The notes beneath the pieces were generated by a model. It ran no database searches. It worked only from the letters and a program-made list of their open reading frames with translations, and was not told the DNA's origin. Shown here one piece after another: positions 1-7,641 of a DNA stretch of 64,000 bases. The DNA comes from Methanohalobium evestigatum Z-7303 (GTDB lineage Archaea; Halobacteriota; Methanosarcinia; Methanosarcinales; Methanosarcinaceae), in contig NC_014253.1 in NCBI RefSeq assembly GCF_000196655.1, forward strand, positions 1,877,423-1,941,422, written 5' to 3'. The translations under genes were made by a program, and so were the position numbers. Positions within the stretch are counted from its first letter, which is position 1, and each line of letters begins with the position of its first letter.

Positions 1-108
1 TGCCAGTCTCATCTGTTTTATAGAAAAAGTAATCCAATAGATGAAATAAAGCACTTATTTTTAGAATTTGGACTTGAACCATACATAAACCATTTAAATT
101 TTAAATGA
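1..108 (+). CDS. 3' end of an unidentified protein (partial)
   Basis: An open frame runs from the window edge to TGA at 106-108 and encodes 35 residues ending EPYINHLNFK. Only the C-terminus is visible and I do not recognise the family. The stop lies close to the start of the following exporter gene, and an in-frame ATG of that gene (105) even overlaps it as ATGA, which suggests co-transcription. Upstream sequence would be needed to identify it. Confidence 0.45.
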   Translation, partial: CQSHLFYRKSNPIDEIKHLFLEFGLEPYINHLNFK

Positions 109-137
109 ATATTAGTATAAAAGACCTTAGTCTAAAA

Positions 138-455
138 ATGGAATGGATATACCTTTTTATTGCTGCCACTTTTGAAATCGGATGGGCGGTATCATTAAAA
201 TATACCGAAGGATTCAGCAAACTTTACCCCACTATAGTAATGGTCATATTCATGGTCTTAAGTTTCTATTTCCTGTCCCAAGCCGTCAAAAATCTGCCCA
301 TCGGAACAGGATATGCTGTCTGGACTGGTACAGCAGTAATTGGAACTGCCATCCTTGGAGTATTCCTTTTTAATGAACCATATAATATAGGAAGGGTTTT
401 ATGTATAATGTTGATTGCCACAGGTATAGTAGGTCTAAAGTTTATATCAGGATAA
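138..455 (+). CDS. sugE: SMR-family guanidinium exporter (SugE/Gdx-like)
   Basis: Four-helix small multidrug resistance protein, 105 aa from the ATG at 138. This start is preferred over the ATG at 105 because it gives the family length and puts the essential membrane Glu at residue 13, as in Gdx/SugE. Other SugE-type landmarks are WAVSLKYTEGF after helix 1, GTGYAVWTG in the middle and GIVGLKF at the end. Gdx proteins form dual-topology dimers that exchange guanidinium for protons; the EmrE branch exports hydrophobic cations instead. The sequence favours the SugE/Gdx branch. I saw no guanidine riboswitch upstream; the gene directly follows the partial gene at 1-108. Confidence 0.85.
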   Translation: MEWIYLFIAATFEIGWAVSLKYTEGFSKLYPTIVMVIFMVLSFYFLSQAVKNLPIGTGYAVWTGTAVIGTAILGVFLFNEPYNIGRVLCIMLIATGIVGLKFISG

Positions 456-484
456 TTGGTTTATAAACACTGGGAGTGACTAAT

Positions 485-886
485 ATGTACAAAACATTCA
501 ATTTAAATACTAAATCGCGCAATGAAATGGTAGATATTACAAGCGAAGTAAAAAACGCCCTGAAAGAACTCAACGCTGATAACGGAATCGCAACCATTTA
601 CTGCCGGCATACAACCGGTGGTATAACCATCAATGAAAATGCTGACCCATCAGTACAGCATGATATTATCGAATTCCTTAACAAACTTGTCCCTGCAAAT
701 CAATCGTATTTCAAGCACATGGAAGGGAATGCAGACAGTCATGTTAAATCGTCGATAATTGGAACATCAGAGCAAGTTATAATAGAAGAAGGAAAACCAG
801 TGCTTGGTAGATGGCAGGGTATATTTTTTACCGAATTTGATGGACCCAGAAACAGAAAAGTACATGTTAAATTCAGCAGTGATTAA
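485..886 (+). CDS. yjbQ: YjbQ/UPF0047 family protein
   Basis: Protein of 133 aa with the UPF0047 signature: HTTGGITINENADP near residue 45, then HMEGNADSHVKSSIIG near residue 80, and GRWQGIFFTEFDGPR towards the end. The conserved His and Asp/Asn residues form the family's presumed metal site. E. coli YjbQ has weak thiamine-phosphate synthase activity, but the physiological role is unsettled, so I make no pathway claim. The ATG at 485 is chosen because GGGAG at 472-476 lies 8 bases upstream; the in-frame GTG at 476 overlaps that ribosome binding site. It follows sugE by 29 bases and may share its transcript. Confidence 0.85.
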   Translation: MYKTFNLNTKSRNEMVDITSEVKNALKELNADNGIATIYCRHTTGGITINENADPSVQHDIIEFLNKLVPANQSYFKHMEGNADSHVKSSIIGTSEQVIIEEGKPVLGRWQGIFFTEFDGPRNRKVHVKFSSD

Positions 887-908
887 GGTCTTACATATAA
901 TCTAAAAG

Positions 909-1868
909 TTAACGTTTTTCTTTTACCAAACTATCCAGAATATTCCTACTTTTTACAATATCATCAAGTGTTTGTTTTATTATTTTTCCATCCCTAATCT
1001 GTTTTTCTGCATCAAGATTATGCTTTTTTGCATATGCAATTAATTTCTGTGTTTCACTTTCTGTAAGAATCGCGTCATGATAATTACTTACAGGCAAAAT
1101 TTCTAGATTCAAGTTTTCATTTTCCAGTAGTGGAATTATTCTTCTAAAACCGTCAATCCCTATCTCACCATCACCTATACATTTGTGGTCTGCCACCCCG
1201 TACCACGGGTGCGGATTATAAGGATCACAATCATGAACATGATAATACACTGGTACCCCAGTGTTTTTTACATCAACTATAAATTGTTTCAACTTTTCAA
1301 TCGACTCGTTTTTTGTATATCCCTGTTTAACCCTGTAAAAATAATAGACATGACCTATATCTATACATGAGCCGATATGTTCCATATTTGTGTGGGATAT
1401 TTGTCTTATCAACTTGAGATAGTAATTAATTTCAAGCGTATTACTGAATTCGATATACAAATTATTGTTAAGATTTTTAAGATAAGGTTCAATCAGTTTT
1501 AAGGCATTGATATAACTGTTTAACCTTGAATCAGAAAGAGTTGTAAGGTAAGGGTCTGTTTCATCATGGACAATGTAACCTGTACCTGACGTACCGGTTA
1601 AAAATTCAATTGCAGATTCAACATATTTCCTATTTCTTTCCGGGATGTCATCTGAAAAATAGAAACCCAATTCCCCACTTTTTCGTATATGTACATTATA
1701 ATCCAATACATTGTTTACAGATTTTAATAAACTAACAGCTTCATACTGTTGTTTATAGGAATAAATATTTAATTCCAGACCTATACTATTTAGGATTGCT
1801 TTTTCCAGCTGCATATTAATTATTGGATGATTCCCACCCCAACAGTCGAATCTCATAAAATAATTCAT
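909..1868 (-). CDS. Xylose isomerase-like TIM-barrel protein
   Basis: A 319-aa protein resembling the sugar-phosphate isomerase/AP endonuclease IV TIM-barrel superfamily (AP_endonuc_2). The best markers are a beta-strand run with IEFSNT, then GSCIDIGHVYYF, then VYYHVHDCDP and KCIGDGEIGIDGFRRIIP, which together would supply the Glu, Asp and His metal ligands of this fold. The substrate cannot be told from sequence. It stands alone, convergent with yjbQ, and the 70 bases upstream are AT-rich. A DNA-repair endonuclease is less likely because the typical endonuclease IV signatures are not evident. Confidence 0.65.
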   Translation of the reverse strand: MNYFMRFDCWGGNHPIINMQLEKAILNSIGLELNIYSYKQQYEAVSLLKSVNNVLDYNVHIRKSGELGFYFSDDIPERNRKYVESAIEFLTGTSGTGYIVHDETDPYLTTLSDSRLNSYINALKLIEPYLKNLNNNLYIEFSNTLEINYYLKLIRQISHTNMEHIGSCIDIGHVYYFYRVKQGYTKNESIEKLKQFIVDVKNTGVPVYYHVHDCDPYNPHPWYGVADHKCIGDGEIGIDGFRRIIPLLENENLNLEILPVSNYHDAILTESETQKLIAYAKKHNLDAEKQIRDGKIIKQTLDDIVKSRNILDSLVKEKR

Positions 1869-1939
1869 GGTTTATACCTGATTTTTAATTCAATTATCAA
1901 CAATTAAATTCATTAGTTTTAAAAAATATTAAGATTTAA

Positions 1940-2014
1940 GGAGAGTTGCAGAAACTCATATACTACCCCAATCCTTAACCAGATTGTATAGCTTTTTTAA
2001 TTCTGCAACTCTCC
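1940..2014. repeat. 75-bp MITE-like unit with 14-bp inverted repeats
   Basis: GGAGAGTTGCAGAA at 1940-1953 and its exact reverse complement at 2001-2014 enclose 47 bp of non-coding sequence. Pairing stops abruptly at both sides, as expected for transposon termini rather than a terminator. No clear target-site duplication is visible and no transposase lies nearby. It could be a MITE, the deleted remnant of an insertion sequence, or a large RNA hairpin. Confidence 0.55.
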
Positions 2015-2119
2015 ACCAAATTTCATCTGGCTAAATTTACTTAACTTTTATCAGGTTATGTATAATTTTATAGATAAAATAAGCAAATACCTAAACCGGT
2101 CGTTGAAACTTTTTTATAA

Positions 2120-2305
2120 TTAATTATTTATTTCCAGTTTTTCATAGAGCCAAATCGCAGCTACAAATATTCCAGTTACAAAGAGGCCGATCAAAAAAAT
2201 AAGTATGAAAGAATTGACACCATAACCTGCACCAGTAAGGTCACTGATAACATCCAGTGCTTTTGTGACACCAGTAACATTCAACAATACAGTGGATAAA
2301 CTCAT
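2120..2305 (-). CDS. Small membrane protein, unknown function
   Basis: A 61-aa hydrophobic protein with one clear C-terminal membrane segment (SFILIFLIGLFVTGIFVAAIWLYE) after a short N-terminal part that could be amphipathic. The ATG at 2305 is favoured because GAGGT lies 10 bases upstream; an in-frame TTG at 2335 would extend it by 10 residues. I do not recognise a family. It is monocistronic on the minus strand, between the MITE-like repeat and the receiver-domain gene. Confidence 0.5.
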   Translation of the reverse strand: MSLSTVLLNVTGVTKALDVISDLTGAGYGVNSFILIFLIGLFVTGIFVAAIWLYEKLEINN

Positions 2306-2547
2306 GCCAGTAAGAACCTCTTGAAAGAATGACAAAAATTAAAAAATATATTAATTTTCTTATTTATTTAAGATAATTCAATGCCTTATATATTAATCAG
2401 TTATAAGAATTTCTTTTATCCCACACTTTACGAGATAAAAAAACATCAACTACTGTATTGTTGGTCTTAAAAATCTGTTTGTTAACATTATGGCCAAATG
2501 TCTAAAACGGTTGTAAATGAATTTAAATACAAATGGATAGCAAATAC

Positions 2548-2919
2548 TTAATCTAAAAACTTTTTAATTTTATCCTCGAAATCATCAACATCTAATGGTT
2601 TTGGCAAGTATTCATCGCAACCAGCATTTAGGAATTTTTCTCTATCTCCTTCCATAGCATAAGCAGTTACCGCGATTATTGGAGTATTTTTTACATTTGG
2701 TTTTTCTTTAAATTTTGATAAAAGCTCCAGACCATCTATCAACGGTAACTGGATATCTAATAATATTAAGTCAAGTTTATAATAATCTACTTTTTTAAGA
2801 GCTTCAAGACCATTTTCTACATTTATTATATTATAACTGTCCGAATCAATTAATTCAATAAAGTCATTCATTAATTGTCTGTTCAATTTATTATCTTCGA
2901 TAACAAGTATATTGTGCAT
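2548..2919 (-). CDS. Stand-alone response regulator receiver protein
   Basis: A single CheY-like receiver domain of 123 aa. It has the acidic pocket (IED, residues 7-9), the phospho-acceptor Asp55 in LILLDIQLP, the switch Thr85 in AVTAYAM and the invariant Lys107 in LPKPLD. There is no output domain, so it must act through a partner. The start is the ATG at 2919, with GGGTG just upstream; the longer in-frame extension lacks family similarity. No histidine kinase is adjacent. The upstream intergenic region also carries the putative RNA at 3208-3400 on the other strand. Confidence 0.88.
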   Translation of the reverse strand: MHNILVIEDNKLNRQLMNDFIELIDSDSYNIINVENGLEALKKVDYYKLDLILLDIQLPLIDGLELLSKFKEKPNVKNTPIIAVTAYAMEGDREKFLNAGCDEYLPKPLDVDDFEDKIKKFLD

Positions 2920-3170
2920 AACACACCCACTACAATAAGCACTTTTAAACATCCTGATTATGTCAAGACTACATATAAATATTATTGATTTATGTAAGTT
3001 AATCCTTTCTGTTTTAAAAAAGCCCAAACTCTCCAAAATAATAATGCAGAAAAACCAAAAAAATGGTTAAAATCAGCAAAGTACAATAACTCCTGATTTT
3101 AAACTTATATAAGGCTTTAAAATTTTGGACGCCTTTATAATATTTTACGCTGGAAAAATGATTGCATCAT

Positions 3171-3190
3171 TTATTATATATATTTATATC
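3171..3190 (+). promoter_or_regulatory. Strong TATA-box region for the putative RNA
   Basis: The stretch TTATTATATATATTTATATC is a strong archaeal TATA-like element. A start about 24-27 bases downstream would fall at roughly 3208-3212, exactly where the first stable hairpin begins. There is no open reading frame downstream on this strand for several hundred bases, which supports a non-coding transcript. Confidence 0.5.
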
Positions 3191-3207
3191 ACCTATTGTA
3201 GGTATAG

Positions 3208-3400
3208 ATTACAGATGTAGAGAATGAAGGGAAACTCTACATCTGTTAAAAAGTAGTGGATGAGCGGAGTTTATGGTTGAGTGGGGTTCAACCATCAGGC
3301 AAATGCTGGTTAAAGGTATTAAAGTAGCCTTATCTATCCAATCTGTATAATTTTATAATTTAAGGGGGTTATTTACAGATTGGATAGTAAACATTTTGCC
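3208..3400 (+). ncRNA. Putative structured non-coding RNA
   Basis: In the 542-base gap between the receiver gene and the next coding region lie three hairpins in tandem. Hairpin A is 3211-3222 with 3235-3246 (12 perfect pairs, 12-base loop). Hairpin B is 3273-3280 with 3288-3295 (8 pairs). Hairpin C is 3334-3346 with 3375-3387 (13 perfect pairs, 28-base loop). The left arm of A (ACAGAT) could also pair with the left arm of C (ATCTGT), so alternative folds are possible. A TATA box is correctly placed upstream and T-rich sequence follows. I recognise no known class (not RNase P, SRP or a familiar riboswitch). The strand is inferred from the promoter. Confidence 0.5.
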
Positions 3401-3461
3401 TACAATTTCAAACTTTTTAAAATATTCTACTATTTCTGTATTTATCCAATATAAACCATAT

Positions 3462-4091
3462 TCATTTTATTCTCCATTGTTGTTCAACAGGCAGAAAACT
3501 TTTGATAATATTTGTAGCAAGGTTTTTTTCCAGATGATTGGTATATGCATTTAATGATATAAGCCCCTTAGTAGAATCTTTCATACTAAGTGCTCCCTGC
3601 TTTATATATTCACCGTTTTTTGATTCATTACTGTAAAACCGTACAGTCGGATTTTCACCTTTTTTAAAACCCTTGTAGTATTTAGTATCACCTTTTGAAG
3701 AGTAAAAATAAAAAGCTTCAATACTTGCTGTTGAATAGAAAGGAGTATACAAAATATCAGAATTCCTGATTGTTACAATAAAAACAGGTTTTTGATACTT
3801 GTTTTTGAATTCATCTATTTGGGATATCTGCATCCCTGCATTATTAAAACCCTTTATTATCTCAGAGCCCATACCTTTTGATATGCTGCCGTTACCATCA
3901 ATATACACAAATACTTCTTTTGAAAAATTTATACCAGTATTGTTAGTAGAATACGAATTGGACTGGGTATTAGAATTAGTCTGACTTGTAGCAGCTTTAA
4001 AATCCAGAAGCAAAAAAGCTGATATTACAACAACCACGACCAATAAAAAAATCAGCATATTTTTTGAAGTAATAAAAGACTTGTTTGGCAT
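3462..4091 (-). CDS. Membrane-anchored extracytoplasmic protein, unknown function
   Basis: A 209-aa protein with a short basic N-terminus, one membrane segment at about residues 12-30, then a Ser/Thr/Asn-rich linker (TSQTNSNTQSNSYSTNNTG) and a soluble domain of about 150 residues expected outside the cell. The linker composition is typical of archaeal surface proteins and may be glycosylated. I do not recognise the soluble domain. GGGGGTG lies 5 bases before the ATG, a strong ribosome binding site. It is monocistronic, and its 3' end faces the putative RNA. Confidence 0.6.
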   Translation of the reverse strand: MPNKSFITSKNMLIFLLVVVVVISAFLLLDFKAATSQTNSNTQSNSYSTNNTGINFSKEVFVYIDGNGSISKGMGSEIIKGFNNAGMQISQIDEFKNKYQKPVFIVTIRNSDILYTPFYSTASIEAFYFYSSKGDTKYYKGFKKGENPTVRFYSNESKNGEYIKQGALSMKDSTKGLISLNAYTNHLEKNLATNIIKSFLPVEQQWRIK

Positions 4092-4307
4092 AGATACACC
4101 CCCATAATATCAGAAAGATATCATACATATTTAGTTATTGCTTATAAAGATTACTTAAACACATTAATAATCCCATCTGTAATTTTGCTGTAACCTAACT
4201 AAGAATATTTAAAATTTTTTACAGGTTGATTGAGGTCACAAGGTCACAGTTATTTACAAGTTATTAAATTCAAAAGGAAGAAAAAAGTACCGGCTAATAT
4301 TAGATAT

Positions 4308-4652
4308 TTAATTGACCAGTGATACATTATTATTTGAACTGGTAGGACAGCCCCCATCGTTGCTTCTAAGCTTTTTACAGATTTCACATATTTTATCGGA
4401 CACATCATCTACAGTTCCTTTCTGAATTTCAGATGCAAGCTGTGATATAGAATTTTTAATATCCTCATCGAATTCAATACGATATCCTCGTTTTTTGGTT
4501 ATATATTGCGAAACAGCAGAGGGCGCCATATCAAACAATTCTGCAACTTTACGTTGAGAAACTCCATTTTTAACCAGTTCTGATGCAAGTGCTGCTCGGA
4601 TAGCAGGAAGAACATCCCATACTATTACCTGACATGGTGTATTCATTTTCAT
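4308..4652 (-). CDS. COG2522-like HTH transcriptional regulator with Cys-rich tail
   Basis: A 114-aa DNA-binding protein. Residues about 12-55 (VLPAIRAALASELVKNGVSQRKVAELFDMAPSAVSQYITKKRG) match the XRE-type helix-turn-helix of COG2522, the domain also found at the front of archaeal ThiN/ThiR thiamine regulators. The C-terminus carries CEICKKL and GGCP, a possible metal, Fe-S or thiol sensing site. It is divergent from nifS-nifU-larE, and a palindrome sits in the shared intergenic region. I infer that it regulates the neighbouring sulfur genes; no target is proven. GTGAT before the ATG supports the start. Confidence 0.75.
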   Translation of the reverse strand: MKMNTPCQVIVWDVLPAIRAALASELVKNGVSQRKVAELFDMAPSAVSQYITKKRGYRIEFDEDIKNSISQLASEIQKGTVDDVSDKICEICKKLRSNDGGCPTSSNNNVSLVN

Positions 4653-4839
4653 TTTATCACTTGATTATTTTAAAGGATGTAAACAATAACCCACAGAAAT
4701 GCAGATACATAAAGTTTTATATCATCTGGCATATAATTTTTGGCTATATATAAAATATACTAAATACCGCAAATTTTCAGCGTTTATATTAAACATCCCT
4801 TACCACAACGTTTAAACCACATTAATTATACAGATGATA

Positions 4840-4853
4840 TTCACAATTGTGAT
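4840..4853. promoter_or_regulatory. Palindromic operator (TTCAC-N4-GTGAT) upstream of nifS
   Basis: TTCACAATTGTGAT is a near-perfect dyad lying immediately upstream of the TATA-like AATATACTTATAAA (4854-4867) of the nifS operon. The same dyad occurs beside tRNA-Cys (8989-9002) and twice between thi4 and the CopZ-like gene (11075-11088, 11180-11192), which points to one regulator. Confidence 0.6.
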
Positions 4854-4948
4854 AATATACTTATAAACATCTAGTGGTATAAAGATTTTGGCTAACCAAC
4901 ATTAAATTATAACTAATTTGAAACCGATAATTGATAATGAGGTTGTTT

Positions 4949-6127
4949 ATGCAGAACAGTGAAGAAGAACAAAAATTGGTTTATATGGACCATGCTGCTA
5001 CTACATCTACAGATCCAGAAGTAGTAAATGCAATGGTTCCATATTTTACAGAATATTTCGGAAATCCATCATCACCATACACCATTGCAAAAGAATCAGA
5101 AGAAGCAATTGAAAAAGCAAGGGAAAAAGTAGCAAACGCGATAAATGCTAAAACCGACAGGGTGTTTTTCACAAGTGGAGGGACTGAATCTGACAACTGG
5201 GCAATCAAAGGAGTTGCCTTTGCAAACAAAAATAAAGGAAACCACATTATAACTACTGCTATTGAACACCATGCAGTTCTACACCCATGTGAGTGGCTTG
5301 AAAAACAGGGGTTTGATGTTACATATCTACCAGTTGATAAATATGGACGTGTAAGTGTAGATGATGTCAGGGATGCAATAACAGACCAGACTATACTTAT
5401 TACCGTAATGTTTGCAAATAACGAAATTGGTACCATTGAGCCGATTGAGGAAATCGGTGAAGTTGCAAGAGAGAATGGTGTATATTTCCATACTGACGCA
5501 GTCCAGGCTATAGGTCAGTTGCTCGTTGATGTAGAAGATATGAACATCGATTTGCTATCATTATCAGGTCATAAATTCTACGGACCAAAAGGCACTGGTG
5601 CACTTTACATAAAAAAAGGTGTAAAAATTGACAATTTCATGCACGGGGGAGCACAAGAAAAACAGCGGCGTGCTGGAACTGAAAATGTTCCCGGAATAGT
5701 TGGATTAGGGGAAGCTATAGAACATGTCACCAGTGATATAGAAAACCATGCAAAAAGGATGCAATCTCTACGTGATCGCCTTATAAACGGACTTTTGGAA
5801 ATACCGAAAACACATCTTTGCGGTCACCCAACAGAGAGGTTGCCAAATAATGTTAATATTGTTTTTGAATATATAGAAGGAGAATCAATACTTCTTATGC
5901 TTGATTCATATTCAATTGCAGCATCTACAGGAAGTGCATGTACATCCGCATCACTTGAGCCATCCCATGTACTGGTAGGTTGCGGTCTGCCGCATGAGAT
6001 TGCTCATGGTTCACTTCGTCTCTCACTGGGTAAAGAAAATACCGAAGAAGATGTGGATTATGTGCTTTCAGTAGTACCAAATATAATCGAACGGCTACGT
6101 TCAATGTCACCTATGACTATAAAATAA
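4949..6127 (+). CDS. nifS: Cysteine desulfurase (NifS/IscS type)
   Basis: A 392-aa PLP enzyme that releases sulfur from cysteine as a persulfide for Fe-S clusters and tRNA thiolation. Visible landmarks are YMDHAATTSTDP at the N-terminus, the HHA motif near residue 105, the PLP lysine in SLSGHKFYGPKG near residue 207, and the catalytic Cys in STGSACTSAS near residue 330, typical of group I enzymes. The ATG at 4949 is preferred because GAGGT lies 5 bases upstream; a TTG at 4931 would add six residues. It leads an operon with nifU 16 bases downstream and then larE, and has the palindromic operator in its promoter. Confidence 0.95.
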   Translation: MQNSEEEQKLVYMDHAATTSTDPEVVNAMVPYFTEYFGNPSSPYTIAKESEEAIEKAREKVANAINAKTDRVFFTSGGTESDNWAIKGVAFANKNKGNHIITTAIEHHAVLHPCEWLEKQGFDVTYLPVDKYGRVSVDDVRDAITDQTILITVMFANNEIGTIEPIEEIGEVARENGVYFHTDAVQAIGQLLVDVEDMNIDLLSLSGHKFYGPKGTGALYIKKGVKIDNFMHGGAQEKQRRAGTENVPGIVGLGEAIEHVTSDIENHAKRMQSLRDRLINGLLEIPKTHLCGHPTERLPNNVNIVFEYIEGESILLMLDSYSIAASTGSACTSASLEPSHVLVGCGLPHEIAHGSLRLSLGKENTEEDVDYVLSVVPNIIERLRSMSPMTIK

Positions 6128-6143
6128 CAAAGAGGAATATTTT

Positions 6144-6557
6144 ATGGCAATGTACAGTAAAAAAGTAATGGACCATTTCATGAACCCAAGAAATGTAGGA
6201 GAAATGGAAAATCCCGATGGAGTGGGGGAAGTTGGTAATCCGAAATGTGGAGACATTATGCGAATGTATCTCAAAATAGAGGATAATATAATACAGGATG
6301 CAAAATTTATGACCTTTGGATGCGGTGCAGCAATCGCATCAAGCAGCATGGCTACAGAACTTATAAAAGGAAAAACACTGGAGGAAGCATGGGATGTTTC
6401 CAACAAAGCAGTTGCTGATGCACTTGAAGGACTACCATCAATAAAGATGCACTGTTCAGTTCTGGCAGAAGAAGCCATCCATAAAGCTATTAACGATTAC
6501 CGTCAAAAACAGAACCTTCCACTGTGGGGAGAAAAAGAAGAAGAAAAACCAGAATGA
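6144..6557 (+). CDS. nifU: Iron-sulfur cluster scaffold (IscU/NifU N-terminal type)
   Basis: A 137-aa scaffold on which Fe-S clusters are built from sulfur delivered by NifS. The three cluster Cys are present in GNPKCGD, TFGCGAAIASSS and KMHCSVLAEEA, and the N-terminal YSKKVMDHFMNPRNVG is diagnostic. The acidic C-terminal tail (GEKEEEKPE) is unusual in bacteria but fits a halophile. It lacks the NifU ferredoxin and Nfu domains. It follows nifS by 16 bases; GAGG upstream of the ATG supports the start. Confidence 0.94.
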   Translation: MAMYSKKVMDHFMNPRNVGEMENPDGVGEVGNPKCGDIMRMYLKIEDNIIQDAKFMTFGCGAAIASSSMATELIKGKTLEEAWDVSNKAVADALEGLPSIKMHCSVLAEEAIHKAINDYRQKQNLPLWGEKEEEKPE

Positions 6558-6582
6558 TCAACTAAAAACATTCAGAGTAAAA

Positions 6583-7386
6583 ATGACCCTTTATGAACCA
6601 GTAGATACACTGAAAGAGGTTATCGCTAAAAAAGGACCGATGGTTATAGCGTTTTCAGGCGGTGTTGACAGCAGTCTGCTTTCTCTGCTTGCAAAAGAAA
6701 CACTCGGCAACCAACATCTGTGCATACTTCTTGATTCACCGCTTGTTCCCCAACACAGTATAGAACAGGCTAAAAAAATATCAAATGAATTTGATTTAAA
6801 TTTTGAAATATTACCGTTTAAAGCTCTTAACAAATCCGGGATAGTTGATAACCCAAAAGATAGATGTTATCATTGTAAAAAGGCTTCATCACAATTATTA
6901 AAATGCTATGCATTAAATAAAGGGTTTAATTGTATAGCTGATGGTACAAACCTTTCAGACCTTGGTGAATATCGACCCGGTCTTGCCGCCGGGGAAGAAG
7001 AAAATATAGCACATCCGTTTGTAGATGCAGAAATAAGTAAACCAGATATCCGAAAAATCGCAAAAGAAAGGGGCTATGATTTCTGGAATTTACCATCATC
7101 ATCATGCCTTGCTTCCCGGATACCATACAATGAAATCCTTACAGAAGATAAACTCAAAAAGGTTGACAAGGCGGAAAATCTACTATCTTCATTCGGATTT
7201 ACACAGGGTAGAGTTAGGTTACATGGCAAGGGTGCAATAGCCCGAATAGAAATATCGGATAAAGAGCTGGAGTCCTTTTTAAATTACAGAAAAAATGTAG
7301 TATCAGAACTTAAAGACCTTGGTATAACCTATATAACAGTCGATATAGAGGGTTACCGCAGCGGTAGTATGGACGAGATTCTTTAA
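6583..7386 (+). CDS. larE: LarE-type ATP-dependent sulfur transferase (PP-loop)
   Basis: A 267-aa PP-loop protein: IAFSGGVDSSLLSLLAKE near residue 22 binds ATP, followed by GTNLSDLGEYRPG, a LarE hallmark. LarE adenylates and thiolates the nickel-pincer precursor of lactate racemase, and homologues in organisms without that cofactor have open roles. CYHC near residue 90 and SSSCLASRIPYN near residue 175 give three well-placed Cys. Some archaeal and Thermotoga LarE proteins bind a [4Fe-4S] cluster with three Cys rather than sacrificing one, so a catalytic version is inferred here. It is the third gene of the nifS operon. No larB or larC is in the window. Confidence 0.82.
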   Translation: MTLYEPVDTLKEVIAKKGPMVIAFSGGVDSSLLSLLAKETLGNQHLCILLDSPLVPQHSIEQAKKISNEFDLNFEILPFKALNKSGIVDNPKDRCYHCKKASSQLLKCYALNKGFNCIADGTNLSDLGEYRPGLAAGEEENIAHPFVDAEISKPDIRKIAKERGYDFWNLPSSSCLASRIPYNEILTEDKLKKVDKAENLLSSFGFTQGRVRLHGKGAIARIEISDKELESFLNYRKNVVSELKDLGITYITVDIEGYRSGSMDEIL

Positions 7387-7641
7387 ATAACGATGAATAT
7401 GTTAAAAAAATCAACTGTTTAACAATAGATGATAATGGTTGTAGTAAGTCCAAGTAATTCAATTGAAGGGTTAACCTGTACAGACCCAATACTTACAAGA
7501 AATGGTTTGATTTCAGGTGTAAGTTCCAAATCAGAATTATCAATTTCATATATATATAGTATACTTTATAAGTAAAATATATAAGAATTGATAACAGAAA
7601 ATATAATCAGTTAATCAATTATATTCATCATGGAGATTGTT

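Noticed and set aside
3208-3400. RNase P RNA, SRP RNA or a known riboswitch
   Set aside because: None of the hallmark conserved segments of these RNAs is present; only an unclassified structured RNA is supported.
7429-7575. 48-codon ORF between larE and the tnpB remnant (begins MIMVVVSPSNSIEG)
   Set aside because: No ribosome binding site and no recognised family; it ends in low-complexity AT-rich codons. It could be a gene fragment cut by the insertion, but this cannot be supported.
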